DNA of 64,000 nucleotides, from positions 2,232,001 through 2,296,000 of the forward strand of contig NZ_CP083590.1 in NCBI RefSeq assembly GCF_020099395.1. The letters run 5' to 3'. The position numbers were made by a program, and so were the translations under genes. The notes beneath the pieces were generated by a model. That model was not told the DNA's origin. It saw only the letters and a program-made list of their open reading frames with translations, and searched no databases. This document shows, piece after piece, positions 17,239 through 29,714 of this stretch. The DNA comes from Streptomyces mobaraensis (lineage in GTDB: Bacteria > Actinomycetota > Actinomycetes > Streptomycetales > Streptomycetaceae). Positions within the stretch are counted from its first letter, which is position 1. Each line of letters begins with the position of its first letter.

Positions 17239-17838
17239 CTACCGGAACGTGTGCCACGAATGGGCGACGTCGACGACCACGTGGTTGCCCGTCTGGAAGA
17301 CCCGGAACGGCAGCCGTCCCTTCAGCCCCAGCCCCACCATCGTGTCGCCCTCGAAGCTGCCCACGAAGCGGGCCTCGCGGAACGCCGGGTAACCGGTGAG
17401 GTCCACGCCGGGCAGCGGCTGTCCGGCGCGCCCGGGGTAGCGGGGGCCGCCGGTCTCCGGGTCGTGGCTCGGCGCGGCCACCCGGATCTCCAGGAGGGCG
17501 CCGCCGGCGACGGTGACGACGTCCCCGGAACCGTCCTGATACAGCTTGTCGACGTACCCCACGTGGTACCCGATCGGGTGACCGTGCGAGGTGTGCACGT
17601 CGAAGACCATCCGGTCGAAACAGCGGTGGCGGCCGGTTCTGATGTCGGTCAGCGGGTGGTACTCGGAGTCGGGATGGCTCCTGGGCCGGCTCCCCCAGCC
17701 GACCCGGCAGTCCGACGCGTCCGTGGCGCCGCCGCCCGCGGGCTCGGACGCGGACTCCGACGCCATGGCCCCCGTGACCGACACCAGCCCGGCGCCCGCC
17801 AGCAGGAGCGCGGCCAGCGCAGTGCTCAACCGTCGCAT
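17239..17838 (-). CDS. Secreted AMIN-like domain protein
   Basis: 199 aa with a Sec signal peptide (MRRLSTALAALLLAGAGLVS, cleavage after a SASE-type region), then a domain resembling the Streptomyces AMIN-like (lipo)protein family: GWGSRP, TDIRTGRHRCFDRMVFDV, YHVGYVDKLYQDGSGDVV and PYPGRAGQPLPGVDLTGY-like segments ending VVVDVAHSW. Probably a cell-envelope or peptidoglycan-associated protein. There is no lipobox Cys here, so it should be released or wall-bound. The start at 17838 follows GGGGGT. Confidence 0.8.
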   Translation of the reverse strand: MRRLSTALAALLLAGAGLVSVTGAMASESASEPAGGGATDASDCRVGWGSRPRSHPDSEYHPLTDIRTGRHRCFDRMVFDVHTSHGHPIGYHVGYVDKLYQDGSGDVVTVAGGALLEIRVAAPSHDPETGGPRYPGRAGQPLPGVDLTGYPAFREARFVGSFEGDTMVGLGLKGRLPFRVFQTGNHVVVDVAHSWHTFR

Positions 17839-17980
17839 TGCTACCCCCAGCCATGGAGTACGGGCGCGTGGTCCGGCCCGTTGCACCGGATCATGCCGGA
17901 CCGTTCCGGCGGCCGGGGAAGCGATCGAGCGAATCCGGCCAAATGCGACTTGTCAGCCAATAATCGCCGGAGGATACGGA

Positions 17981-18023
17981 AGAGGGCCGTCCCCCTTGCG
18001 GCCCTTGCGGGGAACGGCCCTCT
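17981..18023 (-). terminator. Terminator after gatB
   Basis: Perfect 10-base arms AGAGGGCCGT (17981-17990) and ACGGCCCTCT (18014-18023), extended inward by CCCC/GGGG. It begins 18 bases past the gatB stop on the reverse strand. No long T tract, as is usual in Streptomyces. Confidence 0.75.
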
Positions 18024-18040
18024 GATTCCGGAGACGGGCG

Positions 18041-19549
18041 TCAGCCCTCGACGCCCAGCCGCTCCAGGATCAGCTCACGCACGCGTGCCGCGTCCGCCTG
18101 GCCCCGCGTGGCCTTCATGACCGCGCCGACGAGCGCGCCCGCCGCCGCGACCTTGCCGGCGCGGATCTTGTCCGCGATGGCCGCGTTGGCCGCGATGGCC
18201 TCGTCCACGGCGGTGCCGAGCGCACCCTCGTCGGAGACGACCTTCAGACCGCGCTTCTCCACGACGGCGTCCGGGTCGCCCTCGCCCGCGAGCACGCCCT
18301 CGATGACCTGGCGGGCCAGCTTGTCGTTGAGCGAGCCGTCCGCGACGAGCGCGGCCACCCGGGCCACCTGGGCGGGGGTGATCGCCATGGCGGCGAGGTC
18401 GGTGCCGGCCTCGTTGGCCCGGCGGGCCAGCTCGCCCATCCACCACTTGCGGGCGGCGGCGGAGTCGGCGCCGGCCTCGACGGTGGCGACGATCAGGTCG
18501 ACCGCGCCCGCGTTGAGGATCGACTGCATGTCGTGCTCGCTGACGCCCCACTCCTCGCGGAGGCGGTTGCGGCGCACGCGCGGCAGCTCGGGCAGGGTCG
18601 CCCGCAGCTCCTCGACCCACTCGCGGGAGGGGGCCACCGGCACCAGGTCCGGCTCGGGGAAGTAGCGGTAGTCCTCGGCCTCCTCCTTGATGCGGCCGGC
18701 CGTCGTGGAGCCGTCCTCCTCGTGGAAGTGGCGCGTCTCCTGGACGATCGTGCCGCCCGAGGACAGCACGGCGGCGTGCCGCATGACCTCGTACCGGACG
18801 GCCCGCTCGACGCTGCGGAGCGAGTTGACGTTCTTCGTCTCCGAGCGGGTGCCGAACTTCTCGGTGCCGTTCGGGCGCAGCGACAGGTTGACGTCGCAGC
18901 GCATCTGGCCCATCTCCATGCGGGCCTCGGAGACGCCGAGCGCCTTGATGAGCTCGCGCAGCTCGGCGACGTACGCCTTGGCGACCTCGGGGGCCCGCTC
19001 GCCCGCGCCCTCGATCGGCTTGGTGACGATCTCGATCAGCGGGATGCCGGCCCGGTTGTAGTCGAGCAGGGAGTGGGACGCGCCGTGGATACGGCCGGTG
19101 GCGCCGCCCACGTGCGTGGACTTGCCGGTGTCCTCCTCCATGTGGGCGCGCTCGATCTCCACGCGGAAGACCTCGCCGTCCTCCAGCTGGACGTCCAGGT
19201 AGCCGTTGAAGGCGATGGGCTCGTCGTACTGGGAGGTCTGGAAGTTCTTCGGCATGTCCGGATAGAAGTAGTTCTTCCGGGCGAAGCGGCACCACTCGGC
19301 GATCTCGCAGTTCAGCGCGAGACCGATCTTGATCGCGGACTCGACGCCGACGGCGTTGACGACCGGGAGCGCGCCGGGCATGCCGAGGCAGGTGGGGCAG
19401 GTCTGCGAGTTCGGGTCGGCGCCCAGCTCCGTGGAGCACCCGCAGAACATCTTGGTCTTGGTGCCGAGCTCGACATGGACCTCCAGGCCCATGACGGGGT
19501 CGTAGGACGCCAACGCGTCCTCGTACGACACCAGTTCAGTGACGGTCAC
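18041..19549 (-). CDS. gatB: Asp-tRNA(Asn)/Glu-tRNA(Gln) amidotransferase subunit B
   Basis: 502 aa tRNA-binding and kinase subunit of GatCAB, which converts Glu-tRNA(Gln) to Gln-tRNA(Gln) (and Asp- to Asn-tRNA). N-terminal cradle domain with [20 protein letters not shown] and the zinc-type Cys pairs CGC and CPTC; C-terminal YqeY-like tail domain ([20 protein letters not shown]). Full length for the family. GTG start at 19549 behind GAGAGG. Fourth gene of a gatC-gatA-membrane protein-gatB unit, followed by a strong terminator. Confidence 0.97.
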   Translation of the reverse strand: MTVTELVSYEDALASYDPVMGLEVHVELGTKTKMFCGCSTELGADPNSQTCPTCLGMPGALPVVNAVGVESAIKIGLALNCEIAEWCRFARKNYFYPDMPKNFQTSQYDEPIAFNGYLDVQLEDGEVFRVEIERAHMEEDTGKSTHVGGATGRIHGASHSLLDYNRAGIPLIEIVTKPIEGAGERAPEVAKAYVAELRELIKALGVSEARMEMGQMRCDVNLSLRPNGTEKFGTRSETKNVNSLRSVERAVRYEVMRHAAVLSSGGTIVQETRHFHEEDGSTTAGRIKEEAEDYRYFPEPDLVPVAPSREWVEELRATLPELPRVRRNRLREEWGVSEHDMQSILNAGAVDLIVATVEAGADSAAARKWWMGELARRANEAGTDLAAMAITPAQVARVAALVADGSLNDKLARQVIEGVLAGEGDPDAVVEKRGLKVVSDEGALGTAVDEAIAANAAIADKIRAGKVAAAGALVGAVMKATRGQADAARVRELILERLGVEG

Positions 19550-19574
19550 GGAAAACTTACCTCTCAGTCCCGGC

Positions 19575-19844
19575 TCAGCCCGCGAGGACGTCGTCGCTCT
19601 TCATACGGCGCAGCTCCCGCACGAGCAGGGCGACGCCGGTGACGATGGCGGCGGCCGAGACGACCGCGTCGACCAGCTGGAGCGTGTCCTGCTCGCCGCG
19701 CGCCGTCTTCGCCTGCTTGACGACGCTGACCGCGCCGAACAGGGTCGTGCCGATGGACAGGTACGTGCCGGCCTTGGACTTCTTGAAGCCCTTAGCCTTC
19801 TTCAGCGCGCTGCCCTTGCTCTTGTTCTCGCTCGCGGTGCTCAC
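19575..19844 (-). CDS. Small membrane protein inserted between gatA and gatB
   Basis: 89 aa with a Lys-rich N-terminus ([16 protein letters not shown]), then two hydrophobic stretches ([35 protein letters not shown]) and a basic tail LRRMKSD. Probably inserts in the membrane with both basic ends inside. The GTG start (19844) overlaps the gatA stop in a GTGA junction, so translation is coupled to gatA. No known role in tRNA amidation; function unknown. Confidence 0.8.
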   Translation of the reverse strand: MSTASENKSKGSALKKAKGFKKSKAGTYLSIGTTLFGAVSVVKQAKTARGEQDTLQLVDAVVSAAAIVTGVALLVRELRRMKSDDVLAG

Positions 19845-21346
19845 AGTGCGGGTGCCTCCTCCAGCAGCGGGTGGCCCCAGCGGGCGGTGAACGCGGCCTC
19901 GACCGCGGCACCGACCTTGTAGAGCCGTTCGTCCTTCATGGCGGGGGCGATGATCTGGAGCCCCACCGGCAGCCCGTCCTCCGGGGCGAGGCCGCACGGC
20001 AGCGACATGGCCGCGTTGCCCGCCAGGTTGGTCGGGATGGTGCACAGGTCCGCCAGGTACATCGCCATCGGGTCGTCGGCGCGCTCGCCGATCGCGAAGG
20101 CGGTGGTCGGCGTGGTCGGCGAGACCATCACGTCCACCTGCTCGAACGCCTTCTCGAAGTCCCGCGTGATGAGGGTGCGGACCTTCTGCGCCGAGCCGTA
20201 GTACGCGTCGTAGTAGCCGGAGCTCAGCGCGTAGGTGCCGAGCATCACGCGGCGCTTCACCTCGGGGCCGAAGCCGGCCTCGCGGGTGAGGGCGGTGACG
20301 TCCTCGGCGGAGCGGGTGCCGTCGTCGCCGGCGCGCAGACCGTAGCGGAGGCCGTCGAACCGGGCCAGGTTCGAGGAGCACTCGGACGGCGCGATCAGGT
20401 AGTACGCGGCCAGGGCGAGGTCGAACGAGGGGCAGTCCACCTCGACGATCTCGGCGCCGAGCTCGCGCAGCAGCTCGACGGACTCGTCGAACCGCTGGAG
20501 GACGCCGGCCTGGTAGCCCTCGCCGCGGAACTGCTTGACGACGCCGACGCGCATGCCCGCGACGCTGCCGTTGCGGGCCGCCTCGACGACCGGCGGGACC
20601 GGGGCGTCGATGGACGTCGAGTCCAGCGGGTCGTGGCCCGCGATGACCTCGTGCAGCAGCGCCGCGTCCAGGACCGTACGGGCGCAGGGGCCGCCCTGGT
20701 CGAGGGAGGACGAGAACGCGACCATGCCGTAGCGGGAGACCGCGCCGTAGGTGGGCTTGACGCCGACCGTGCCGGTGACGGCGGCGGGCTGGCGGATCGA
20801 GCCGCCGGTGTCCGTGCCGATCGCGAGGGGGGCCTCGTACGCGGCGAGGGCCGCGCTGGAGCCGCCGCCGGAGCCGCCGGGGATCTTGGTCAGGTCCCAG
20901 GGGTTGCCGGTCGGGCCGTACGCGCTGTTCTCCGTGGAGGAGCCCATCGCGAACTCGTCCATGTTGGTCTTGCCGAGGATGACGACATCCGCGTCCTTGA
21001 GGCGCTTGGTGAGCGTCGCGTCGTACGGCGGGATCCAGCCTTCGAGGATCTTGGAGCCGACGGTGGTCGGGATGCCCTCGGTGGTGAAGATGTCCTTCAG
21101 CGCCAGCGGGACGCCGGCCAGCGGGCCGAGCTTCTCGCCCCGCGCCCGCTTCTCGTCGACGGCGCGCGCCTGCTTCATGGCGCCCTCGCGGTCGACGTGC
21201 AGGAAGGCGTGCACCTTCTCGTCGACGGCCTCGATCCGGGCCAGGTGGGCCTCGGTGACCTCGACGGCCGTGACCTCACCGGCGGCGATCTTCTCGGCGA
21301 TCTCCGCGGCGGTCAGCTTGATCAGTTCGGTGGTCATCGTGGTCAC
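19841..21346 (-). CDS. gatA: Asp-tRNA(Asn)/Glu-tRNA(Gln) amidotransferase subunit A
   Basis: 501 aa amidase-signature glutaminase that supplies ammonia to GatB. The Ser-cisSer-Lys triad is visible: Lys in [10 protein letters not shown], cis-Ser in [12 protein letters not shown] and the nucleophile Ser in [13 protein letters not shown]. Full length. ATG overlaps the gatC stop (ATGA) and its own stop overlaps the next start (GTGA), so the unit is translationally coupled. Confidence 0.98.
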   Translation of the reverse strand: MTTMTTELIKLTAAEIAEKIAAGEVTAVEVTEAHLARIEAVDEKVHAFLHVDREGAMKQARAVDEKRARGEKLGPLAGVPLALKDIFTTEGIPTTVGSKILEGWIPPYDATLTKRLKDADVVILGKTNMDEFAMGSSTENSAYGPTGNPWDLTKIPGGSGGGSSAALAAYEAPLAIGTDTGGSIRQPAAVTGTVGVKPTYGAVSRYGMVAFSSSLDQGGPCARTVLDAALLHEVIAGHDPLDSTSIDAPVPPVVEAARNGSVAGMRVGVVKQFRGEGYQAGVLQRFDESVELLRELGAEIVEVDCPSFDLALAAYYLIAPSECSSNLARFDGLRYGLRAGDDGTRSAEDVTALTREAGFGPEVKRRVMLGTYALSSGYYDAYYGSAQKVRTLITRDFEKAFEQVDVMVSPTTPTTAFAIGERADDPMAMYLADLCTIPTNLAGNAAMSLPCGLAPEDGLPVGLQIIAPAMKDERLYKVGAAVEAAFTARWGHPLLEEAPAL

Positions 21347-21639
21347 TCCTCACCCAGGATCTGCGGCACCTTGAAACGCTGCTGCTCCTGAGCGGGGGCG
21401 CCGGAGAGCGCCGCCTCCGGGCTGAGCGACGGACGGACCTCGTCCGGCCGCATGACATTGGTCAGCGGCAGCGGGTGGGAGGTCGGCGGGACGTCCTGGT
21501 CGGCGACCTCGGAGACGCGGGCGACCGCGCCGATGATGTCGTCGAGCTGAGTGGCGAAGTGGTCAAGCTCTTCGCCCTTCAGCTCCAGGCGCGCCAGCCG
21601 GGCGAGGTGGGCGACCTCCTCGCGCGTGATGCCAGGCAT
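21343..21639 (-). CDS. gatC: Asp-tRNA(Asn)/Glu-tRNA(Gln) amidotransferase subunit C
   Basis: 98 aa stabilising subunit that wraps GatA and GatB. It reads [20 protein letters not shown], then the family segments [31 protein letters not shown] and the tail FKVPQIL. First gene of the gat unit. The region upstream (21640-21730) should hold the promoter and is followed by an inverted pair of dispersed repeats. Confidence 0.97.
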   Translation of the reverse strand: MPGITREEVAHLARLARLELKGEELDHFATQLDDIIGAVARVSEVADQDVPPTSHPLPLTNVMRPDEVRPSLSPEAALSGAPAQEQQRFKVPQILGEE

Positions 21640-21734
21640 GCAGCGATCCTCAGGGTGGAGTGTGTAGGTTTCGCGGCCAATCCTATGGCGCGGCGGGCGC
21701 CCGCCGCGAAACGGATTGTCCGCTGGCGCGGTGG

Positions 21735-21831
21735 GGGTGCCCCGGACCCGCCCCTTCGCCGCTTCCTGGGGCTGCGCCCCAGACCCCCTTGTCGCGGCTC
21801 CGCCGCTCGTGCTCAAACGCCGCACGGGCTG
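21735..21831 (-). repeat. Dispersed intergenic repeat, copy 2a (inverted)
   Basis: Reads in reverse as CAGCCCGTGCGGCGTTTGAG followed by GC-rich stem-loops including TGGGGCGCAGCCCCA. It faces copy 2b across a 24-base spacer, so the two leading 20-base ends form an inverted repeat with a single mismatch. Confidence 0.7.
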
Positions 21832-21855
21832 GATTTCGCACCCGGGCGCACCACT

Positions 21856-21946
21856 CAGCCCGTCCGGCGTTTGAGGACAACCGCGCGGAGCGCGGTTGCG
21901 GGGGTGTGGGGGCTTGCCCCCGCAAGAAACGGTGAAAGGGCGGGGT
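21856..21946 (+). repeat. Dispersed intergenic repeat, copy 2b
   Basis: Begins CAGCCCGTCCGGCGTTTGAG, then GACAACCGCGCGGAGCGCGG and GGGGGCTTGCCCCC hairpins. Lies directly after the rmdB-like gene's stop (21960, reverse strand), where with copy 2a it may serve as a terminator. Confidence 0.72.
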
Positions 21947-21959
21947 TGGGGCCACTCCC

Positions 21960-24089
21960 CTACGTCACCGGCTGGTCCGCCTCCTTCTCCGCGACAGCGG
22001 GAGCGGGCGCCGCAGGCGCGGGCGCGGGCGCGACGGCCGGTGGGTGCTCCCGCCGCCACCCCGCCTCGCGCAGACGAAGCCAAGCCGTCGTCTCCTCAGG
22101 AGGCATCGCGGCCGCCACCAACCACCCCTGCACCGCATCACACCCCAGATCCCGCAACCGCTCCCACGTCTCATCGTCCTCAACGCCCTCCGCGACCACG
22201 AGAAGCCCAAGCGAGTGCGCGAGATCAAGCGTGCAGCGCACGATCTCCGCGTCCTCGTTGTCGATGGCGAGCCGGGCCACGAACGACCGGTCGATCTTCA
22301 GCTCGCTGACGGGGAGCCGGCGCAGGTGGACCAGGGACGAGTACCCCGTGCCGAAGTCGTCGAGGGACATCTTCACGCCGTGCCCGGTGAGCCCGGCGAG
22401 CGCGTCGGCGGCCCGCTGGGGGTCCTCCAGGAGGACGTGTTCGGTGATCTCCAACTGGAGGGCGCCGGGCGGGACGCCGTGCCGGGCGAGGCGGGCGGCG
22501 ACGGAGCCGGCGAAGCCGGGGGTGTGGACGTCGCGGGGGGAGACGTTGACGGCGACGGGCACCTCCAGGCCCATGGCCCGCCAGCGGGCGACCTGGCCGA
22601 GGGCGGTCTCCAGGACGTACTCGGTGAGCCGCGGCATCAGCCCGGACGACTCGGCGATGGCGATGAACTCGTCCGGGGAGACCCGGCCGCGCTCCGGGTG
22701 CACCCAGCGCACCAGCGCCTCCAGGCCCTCCACGTGCCCGTCGAAGCCCACCTTGGGCTGGTAGTGCAGCTCGACCTCGCCCGCGTCGAGGGCGCGGCGC
22801 AGGTCGCCGAGGAGGCCGAGGCGGTCGGGGGTGTTGCCGTCCCGGCGGGCCTCGTAGACCTCGACGCCGCTGCGGTCCCGTTTCGCCTGGTACATCGCCA
22901 CGTCGGCGCGGCGCAGCAGCCCTTCGGCGTCGAGGGCGTGGTCGGGGTGGACGGCGACGCCGGCGCTGGCCTCCAGGACGAGGGTGAGGCCGTCCAGGTC
23001 GAGGGGGGAGCCGAGGGCGGCGACGAGGCCGCGGGCCACGCGCTGGGCGCTGGTGAGGGAGTCCACGGCGGGGAGGAGGACGGCGAACTCGTCGCCGCCG
23101 AGGCGGGCGGCCTCCGCGTCGCGCGGGAGGGCGTCCCGGAGCCGGGCGGCGATCTGGAGGAGCAGCCGGTCCCCGGCCAGGTGGCCGAGGGTGTCGTTGA
23201 CGGACCGGAAGCGGTCGAGGTCGATGAGGACGAGCGCGGTCCGCTCGCCGGCCTGCTCGGCCTCGTCGAGGGCGGCCCAGGTCCGTTCGAGGAGCCACTG
23301 CCGGTTGGGGAGCCCGGTGAGCGGGTCGCGGAGCTGCTCCTCCGCGCGGGCGTGGGCTATCCAGAGCGTGGAGTCGAGGGCTATGAGGGGGATCGCGAAC
23401 AGCGGCAGCAGCAGCGGCGCGTGTTCGGCGACGACGGCGATCAGCGGGGCTATGCCCAGGAGCGCGCCGCCGACGAGGGCCTGCCGGAGCAGGGCGGCGC
23501 GGGCGGGGCCGCCGGCGAACCCGGAGTGCGGCGGAGCGAGGTGACGCCAGAGCAGGGCCCGGGTGACGGTGAGGTAGACGAAGGCCGCGAGGGCGATCCG
23601 GGGGACGTCGGACGGCTCCCAGCCGCTGGGCAGCCAGGGGTGTTCGACGGAGGCGTGCACGTCCAGCAGGCCGAGCGCCGCGCCTCCCGCCGCGACGCCG
23701 AGGACGTCGACGGCGCAGTGGAGTAACGCCTGGCGCCAGCGGTGCCGCCGGGCCGTGGTGACGAAGGTGACGACGGCGATGCCGATGACGGCGGCCGGGA
23801 TCCAGCCGTGGAGCAGCAGGACGGCCAGGGTCAGGGCGGCGCCGGAGCCGGAGCCTCCCCACCACCGGTCACGGCCCAGGGCGACCAGATGGGCGACGAT
23901 GAGGGCCGTGAGGGTGGCGAGGGACCAGCCGACCGTCCGCCCGGGGAACACCGCGTGGCCCGCGGCGGCGGCCCGCTCGATCCCCAGGGCGAGGACGAGC
24001 AGCGCGAGGGGGACGCAGACGACCGGCAGCGCGGGTGGTGGATCCCTGCGCAGCCGCGATGCCGGTTCGGCGCTGTCGGTGGGTTTCAT
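21960..24089 (-). CDS. rmdB: Membrane GGDEF-EAL protein (RmdB-like c-di-GMP phosphodiesterase)
   Basis: 709 aa. Residues 20-245 form several membrane segments, the GGDEF domain spans 250-415 with intact GGDEF at 331-335, and the EAL domain spans 425-690. All key EAL residues are present: EAL (457-459) in [35 protein letters not shown] and VVAEGVED. It should therefore hydrolyse cyclic-di-GMP, unlike the CdgF-like protein in this window. The symbol follows remembered synteny beside ligA (SCO5495 in S. coelicolor, where RmdB affects development). The start MKPTDSAEP (24089) follows GAGGGACG. Confidence 0.9.
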   Translation of the reverse strand: MKPTDSAEPASRLRRDPPPALPVVCVPLALLVLALGIERAAAAGHAVFPGRTVGWSLATLTALIVAHLVALGRDRWWGGSGSGAALTLAVLLLHGWIPAAVIGIAVVTFVTTARRHRWRQALLHCAVDVLGVAAGGAALGLLDVHASVEHPWLPSGWEPSDVPRIALAAFVYLTVTRALLWRHLAPPHSGFAGGPARAALLRQALVGGALLGIAPLIAVVAEHAPLLLPLFAIPLIALDSTLWIAHARAEEQLRDPLTGLPNRQWLLERTWAALDEAEQAGERTALVLIDLDRFRSVNDTLGHLAGDRLLLQIAARLRDALPRDAEAARLGGDEFAVLLPAVDSLTSAQRVARGLVAALGSPLDLDGLTLVLEASAGVAVHPDHALDAEGLLRRADVAMYQAKRDRSGVEVYEARRDGNTPDRLGLLGDLRRALDAGEVELHYQPKVGFDGHVEGLEALVRWVHPERGRVSPDEFIAIAESSGLMPRLTEYVLETALGQVARWRAMGLEVPVAVNVSPRDVHTPGFAGSVAARLARHGVPPGALQLEITEHVLLEDPQRAADALAGLTGHGVKMSLDDFGTGYSSLVHLRRLPVSELKIDRSFVARLAIDNEDAEIVRCTLDLAHSLGLLVVAEGVEDDETWERLRDLGCDAVQGWLVAAAMPPEETTAWLRLREAGWRREHPPAVAPAPAPAAPAPAVAEKEADQPVT

Positions 24090-24236
24090 GCCCGTCCCTC
24101 TCACAGCCGGCGGTGCCCGCGCCACGGCAGGCGCACACCTCAACAGTAGGCCGCAGAAGGCTACGACGGGCAGCGATCGGCGGCGGTTGCCCGAACAGGA
24201 TCCGGCCTGGCGTGGCGTTCGGAAAGCGCTGTAGGG

Positions 24237-26532
<2,296 letters not shown>

Positions 26533-26554
26533 TCAGGTGCGCCCTCCGGCGCCG

Positions 26555-27595
26555 TCACTCAGGGTTGTCCACGAGTGATCGTGCCGCCCGGACGCAGTGG
26601 GCGAGGGCCGAGCGGGCGTAGGCGGGCGACGCGCCCGCCATCCCGCACGCGGGCGCGACCACCACGGACTCGGCGAGAGTCCCAGGTGACAGCCCCAGCC
26701 TGCGCCACAGCGTCCTGACACCCATGACGCTACCGGCAGGGTCGGACAATGGGCCGTCCACGCCGGGCACGACGCCGGCGAAGAGCGTCGTTCCGCCCTC
26801 GACGGCCTCGCCGAGCGCGTCGTCCTCACGCTCGGTGAGCAGCGAGAAGTCGAACGAGACGCCGGTCGCCCCGGCGCGCCGGAGCAGCGCGAAGGGCACG
26901 CCGGGGGCGCACGAGTGCACGACGAGGGGTGCGCCGGCCTGCCGTGCCACGGCGGCGATCTCCCGCAGGGCGCCCTCGACGACGGCCCGGTCGACGGCGC
27001 GGTGCGTCCGGTAGCCGCTGGCCGTCCTGACCTGGCCCCGGAGCACGGCCGTCAGCGACGGCTCGTCGAGCTGGAGGACGGGCGTCGCGCCCGGCACCCG
27101 GCGGCGCAGCTCGGCGAGATGGCCGCGCAGGCCCTCGGCGAGCGAGGCGGTGAGGTCGCGGCAGGCGCCCGGGTCGCTCAGGGCGGCCTCGCCGCCGCGC
27201 AGTTCCAGCGCCGCGGCGAGCGTCCAGGGCCCGACGGCCGAGACCTTGAGCGCCCCCTCGTACCCCTGGGTGAACTCCTCCAGCGCGTCCAGGTCCTCGC
27301 GCAGCCAGGAGCGGGCCCGGCGGGTGTCGCGGCCGGGCCGGTCGGAGATCCGCCAGCCGCTCGGCTCCACATGGGCGAAGACCTCCACGAGGAGGCCCGC
27401 GGTCCGGCCGATCATGTCCGCGCCGGGACCGCGCGCCGGAAGTTCCGGCAGGTACGGAAGGGTCTCCAGGGACCCGGTGACGGTCTTGGCCGCCTCCCGG
27501 GCGTCCGTCCCCGGCATCGACCCGACACCGGTCGCGGCGCCGGGCCCCCAGGGGCGGTTCTCACGGGGCTCGCTGGTCTCGATCGTCTCGCTCAC
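26555..27595 (-). CDS. MetE C-terminal-like (cobalamin-independent methionine synthase-like) protein
   Basis: 346 aa with only the catalytic C-terminal barrel of MetE. The zinc-site pattern is suggested by VVHSCAPGVPFALL (His, Cys), SFDFSLL and a late VVAPACGMAG Cys; LQLDEPSLT matches the substrate loop. It lacks the folate-binding N-terminal half, so the methyl donor is uncertain. Stand-alone MetE-like proteins are common next to ligA in Streptomyces. Transcribed toward ligA with 43 bases between. Confidence 0.85.
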   Translation of the reverse strand: MSETIETSEPRENRPWGPGAATGVGSMPGTDAREAAKTVTGSLETLPYLPELPARGPGADMIGRTAGLLVEVFAHVEPSGWRISDRPGRDTRRARSWLREDLDALEEFTQGYEGALKVSAVGPWTLAAALELRGGEAALSDPGACRDLTASLAEGLRGHLAELRRRVPGATPVLQLDEPSLTAVLRGQVRTASGYRTHRAVDRAVVEGALREIAAVARQAGAPLVVHSCAPGVPFALLRRAGATGVSFDFSLLTEREDDALGEAVEGGTTLFAGVVPGVDGPLSDPAGSVMGVRTLWRRLGLSPGTLAESVVVAPACGMAGASPAYARSALAHCVRAARSLVDNPE

Positions 27596-27837
27596 CCGGG
27601 AAGGGTACGAGACTCCTCCGGGAAGGACGGGAAGGGACGGGACTCCCCCGGCCAGGACCGGGTCGCCCGGGGGCGCGCGGCGAGCGGGCGCGCCCCGATG
27701 AAGGGCGCGCGGGCCGCGCGTCCGGGCGGAGCAACGCCGGGCGGGGCAGCGCCGGGCTCGTCGACGCCCGGCGGGCCGGCGTTCCGCGGGCCGGCGCCCG
27801 GCACACCAGCGGCCCGGAACACCGGCGGCCCGGCACC

Positions 27838-27895
27838 TCAGTACCCCGGCACGTCAGTACCCCGGCAGGTCGGCAACCCGGCAGGTCGGCAACCC
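27838..27895. repeat. Short imperfect tandem repeats
   Basis: Two copies of TCAGTACCCCGGCA in succession, followed by two copies of GGTCGGCAACCC separated by GGCA. They sit between the MetE-like gene's upstream region and the 3' end of the dehydrogenase gene. Bases 27596-27837 before them are equally low in complexity (repeated CCGGCGGGCCGGCG-like runs) and no gene is seen there. Confidence 0.6.
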
Positions 27896-27900
27896 GCGCG

Positions 27901-28590
27901 TCAGCGCCCCGGCCGCACCGAGATGTCGTTGATCTCCGCGTCGCGGGGCAGGTCGATCGCGTGGAGGACCGTCGACGCCACCGAGCCGGCCTCGATCCAC
28001 CGCGTGGCGTCGTACTCCTTGCCCTCCTGCTGGTGCACCTTCGCCTGCATGGCGGTGGCCGTCCGGCCCGGGTAGACGCTGGTCACCCGCACCCCGTTGG
28101 CGTGCTCCTCGGCGCGCAGGGAGTCGGCGAGCGCCTTGAGGCCGTGCTTGCTGGCCGCGTAGGCGCTCCAGTTGGGGCCCGCGTTGAGGCCGGCGCCCGA
28201 GTTGACGAAGACCACGTGGCCGTGGGCCACCCGCAGTTGGGGCAGGAACAGGCGGGTGAGCTCCGCCGGGGCGACGAGGTTGACCGCGAGGGTGTTCGTC
28301 CACGTCCGCGGCGTCAGTTCGCCGACTCCGCCGAGGTCCACGACGCCCGCCACGTGCAGCAGCGAGTCGACGCGCTCGGGGAGCGTCTGGTGGTCGAGGG
28401 CCCAGGAGAGCCGGTCGGGGTTGGAGAGGTCGCCGACGAGCGTGTGGGCGCCGGGGAACCGGGCCGCCAGTTCCTTGGCGCGTCCGGCGTCGCGCGCGAA
28501 CAGGAAGATCTCGTCCCCGCGGGCGAGCAGCCGCTCGGCCAGCACCTCTCCGATGCCCGATCCGGCACCGGTGATCACATGTGTTGCCAT
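27901..28590 (-). CDS. Short-chain dehydrogenase/reductase
   Basis: 229 aa classical SDR. The cofactor motif TGAGSGIG is at residues 7-14, DLSN and VAGVV segments follow, and the catalytic Ser (VNSGAG) and YAASK (Tyr and Lys) are in place. An Arg in LFARDAGR after the second strand suggests NADP(H). The start is at MATHVITGAG (28590); longer readings upstream are GC-shadow. Substrate unknown. Confidence 0.9.
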   Translation of the reverse strand: MATHVITGAGSGIGEVLAERLLARGDEIFLFARDAGRAKELAARFPGAHTLVGDLSNPDRLSWALDHQTLPERVDSLLHVAGVVDLGGVGELTPRTWTNTLAVNLVAPAELTRLFLPQLRVAHGHVVFVNSGAGLNAGPNWSAYAASKHGLKALADSLRAEEHANGVRVTSVYPGRTATAMQAKVHQQEGKEYDATRWIEAGSVASTVLHAIDLPRDAEINDISVRPGR

Positions 28591-29027
28591 GTGCCCAGCT
28601 TGCCTTACCGCGCCCGGCGGACGCGCGGTAGTCCGGAACCTCGCGGAAGGCCGAGCGTGCGGGGCGGGTCGAGCGCCCCGGCGGCGGCGACCCCCTTCGG
28701 GGGTGGGGAAAACACCGCGGCCGGGGCGGACCCGTTCCGGAGGCGGGCGGCCGTCCCTGTCGGGACGGCCCCCCGGAGCCGTACGTCCCCCCTGGCCGTA
28801 CGGCTCCTCGGCCGCGCTCCCCCCACGGAACGCGCGGCCGCCCGCCCGCCTCCGGATGTCCGGCGTGATGCGGACCGCATCCCCCTCGCCTTCATGGTGG
28901 CAACCCCGGGGCACCTCGCGGTACCCGCCGACCGTCGGTTCCGTCCCCGCCGGTCGGCGGGGGTGACGGGTCCCGACCGACCGGGCGGTTGTTATATTTC
29001 CTGACCGGTAACAGCGCAGGAGTGGTG
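28591..29027. other. Divergent promoter region
   Basis: Separates the reverse-strand dehydrogenase from the forward two-component genes. Bases 28610-28900 are very GC-rich, with several short inverted repeats (for example CGTACG-rich runs near 28780-28800), and show no coding signal. TTATATTT at 28992-28999 is the only AT-rich spot and may be the -10 of the response regulator promoter, about 30 bases before the start. Confidence 0.45.
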
Positions 29028-29714
29028 ATGGTGATCCGCGTCATGGTCGTGGACGACGAGAAGCTGCTGCGCGCGGGGATCCGCAGCATTCTGGAAGCGG
29101 AACCGGATATCGAGGTTCCGGTGGCCTGCGAGGGCGTACGCGCCGTGGAACTCGCGGTCGCGCACCGCCCCGACGTCGTCCTGCTGGACATCCGGATGCC
29201 CGAGGTGGACGGCCTCTCGGTGCTCGGCTCGCTGCTGGCGCTGCCGGAGCCGCCCGTGGTGGCGATGCTCACCACCTTCTCCGGCGACGAGCACATCGCC
29301 CCCGCCCTGCGGGCCGGCGCCGCCGGGTTCCTGGTGAAGGACACCGTCCCCGACGAACTGGCCAGTGCCGTACGCATCCTGGCGGCCGGCGGAACGGTTC
29401 TGTCGCCCGCCGTCGCGAACAGCGTGGTCGACGGCTACCTGCGCGCCGGCGGCGGAGCCCCGCCCGCCCGGCTGGCCACCCTCACCGAGCGCGAGCGCGC
29501 GGTGCTGGCCCTGCTGGCCCGGGGGAAGTCCAACGCGGAGATCGGCGCCGCCCTGCTGATGGGCGCCGCCACGGCCAAGGACCACGTGAGCGCGATCCTG
29601 GCCAAGCTCGGCGCGGCCAACCGCGTCCAGGCGGCCGTCCTCGCCCACCACCACGGGCTGGTCCGCCTCGACGGGGAACCCGGCGGGGAACCGGACGCGG
29701 CCGGTCCGGCGTGA
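29028..29714 (+). CDS. NarL/LuxR-type response regulator
   Basis: 228 aa. Receiver domain with the acidic pair VVDDEK (residues 8-10), phospho-acceptor Asp54 in VVLLDIRMPE, Thr82/83 and Lys104 (FLVKD). C-terminal LuxR helix-turn-helix (LTERERAVLALLARGKSNAE, AKDHVSAILAKLGAANRVQA). The ATG at 29028 is chosen because CAGGAG stands six bases before it. Its stop overlaps the kinase start (GTGA), so the pair is translationally coupled. Signal and targets unknown. Confidence 0.94.
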   Translation: MVIRVMVVDDEKLLRAGIRSILEAEPDIEVPVACEGVRAVELAVAHRPDVVLLDIRMPEVDGLSVLGSLLALPEPPVVAMLTTFSGDEHIAPALRAGAAGFLVKDTVPDELASAVRILAAGGTVLSPAVANSVVDGYLRAGGGAPPARLATLTERERAVLALLARGKSNAEIGAALLMGAATAKDHVSAILAKLGAANRVQAAVLAHHHGLVRLDGEPGGEPDAAGPA

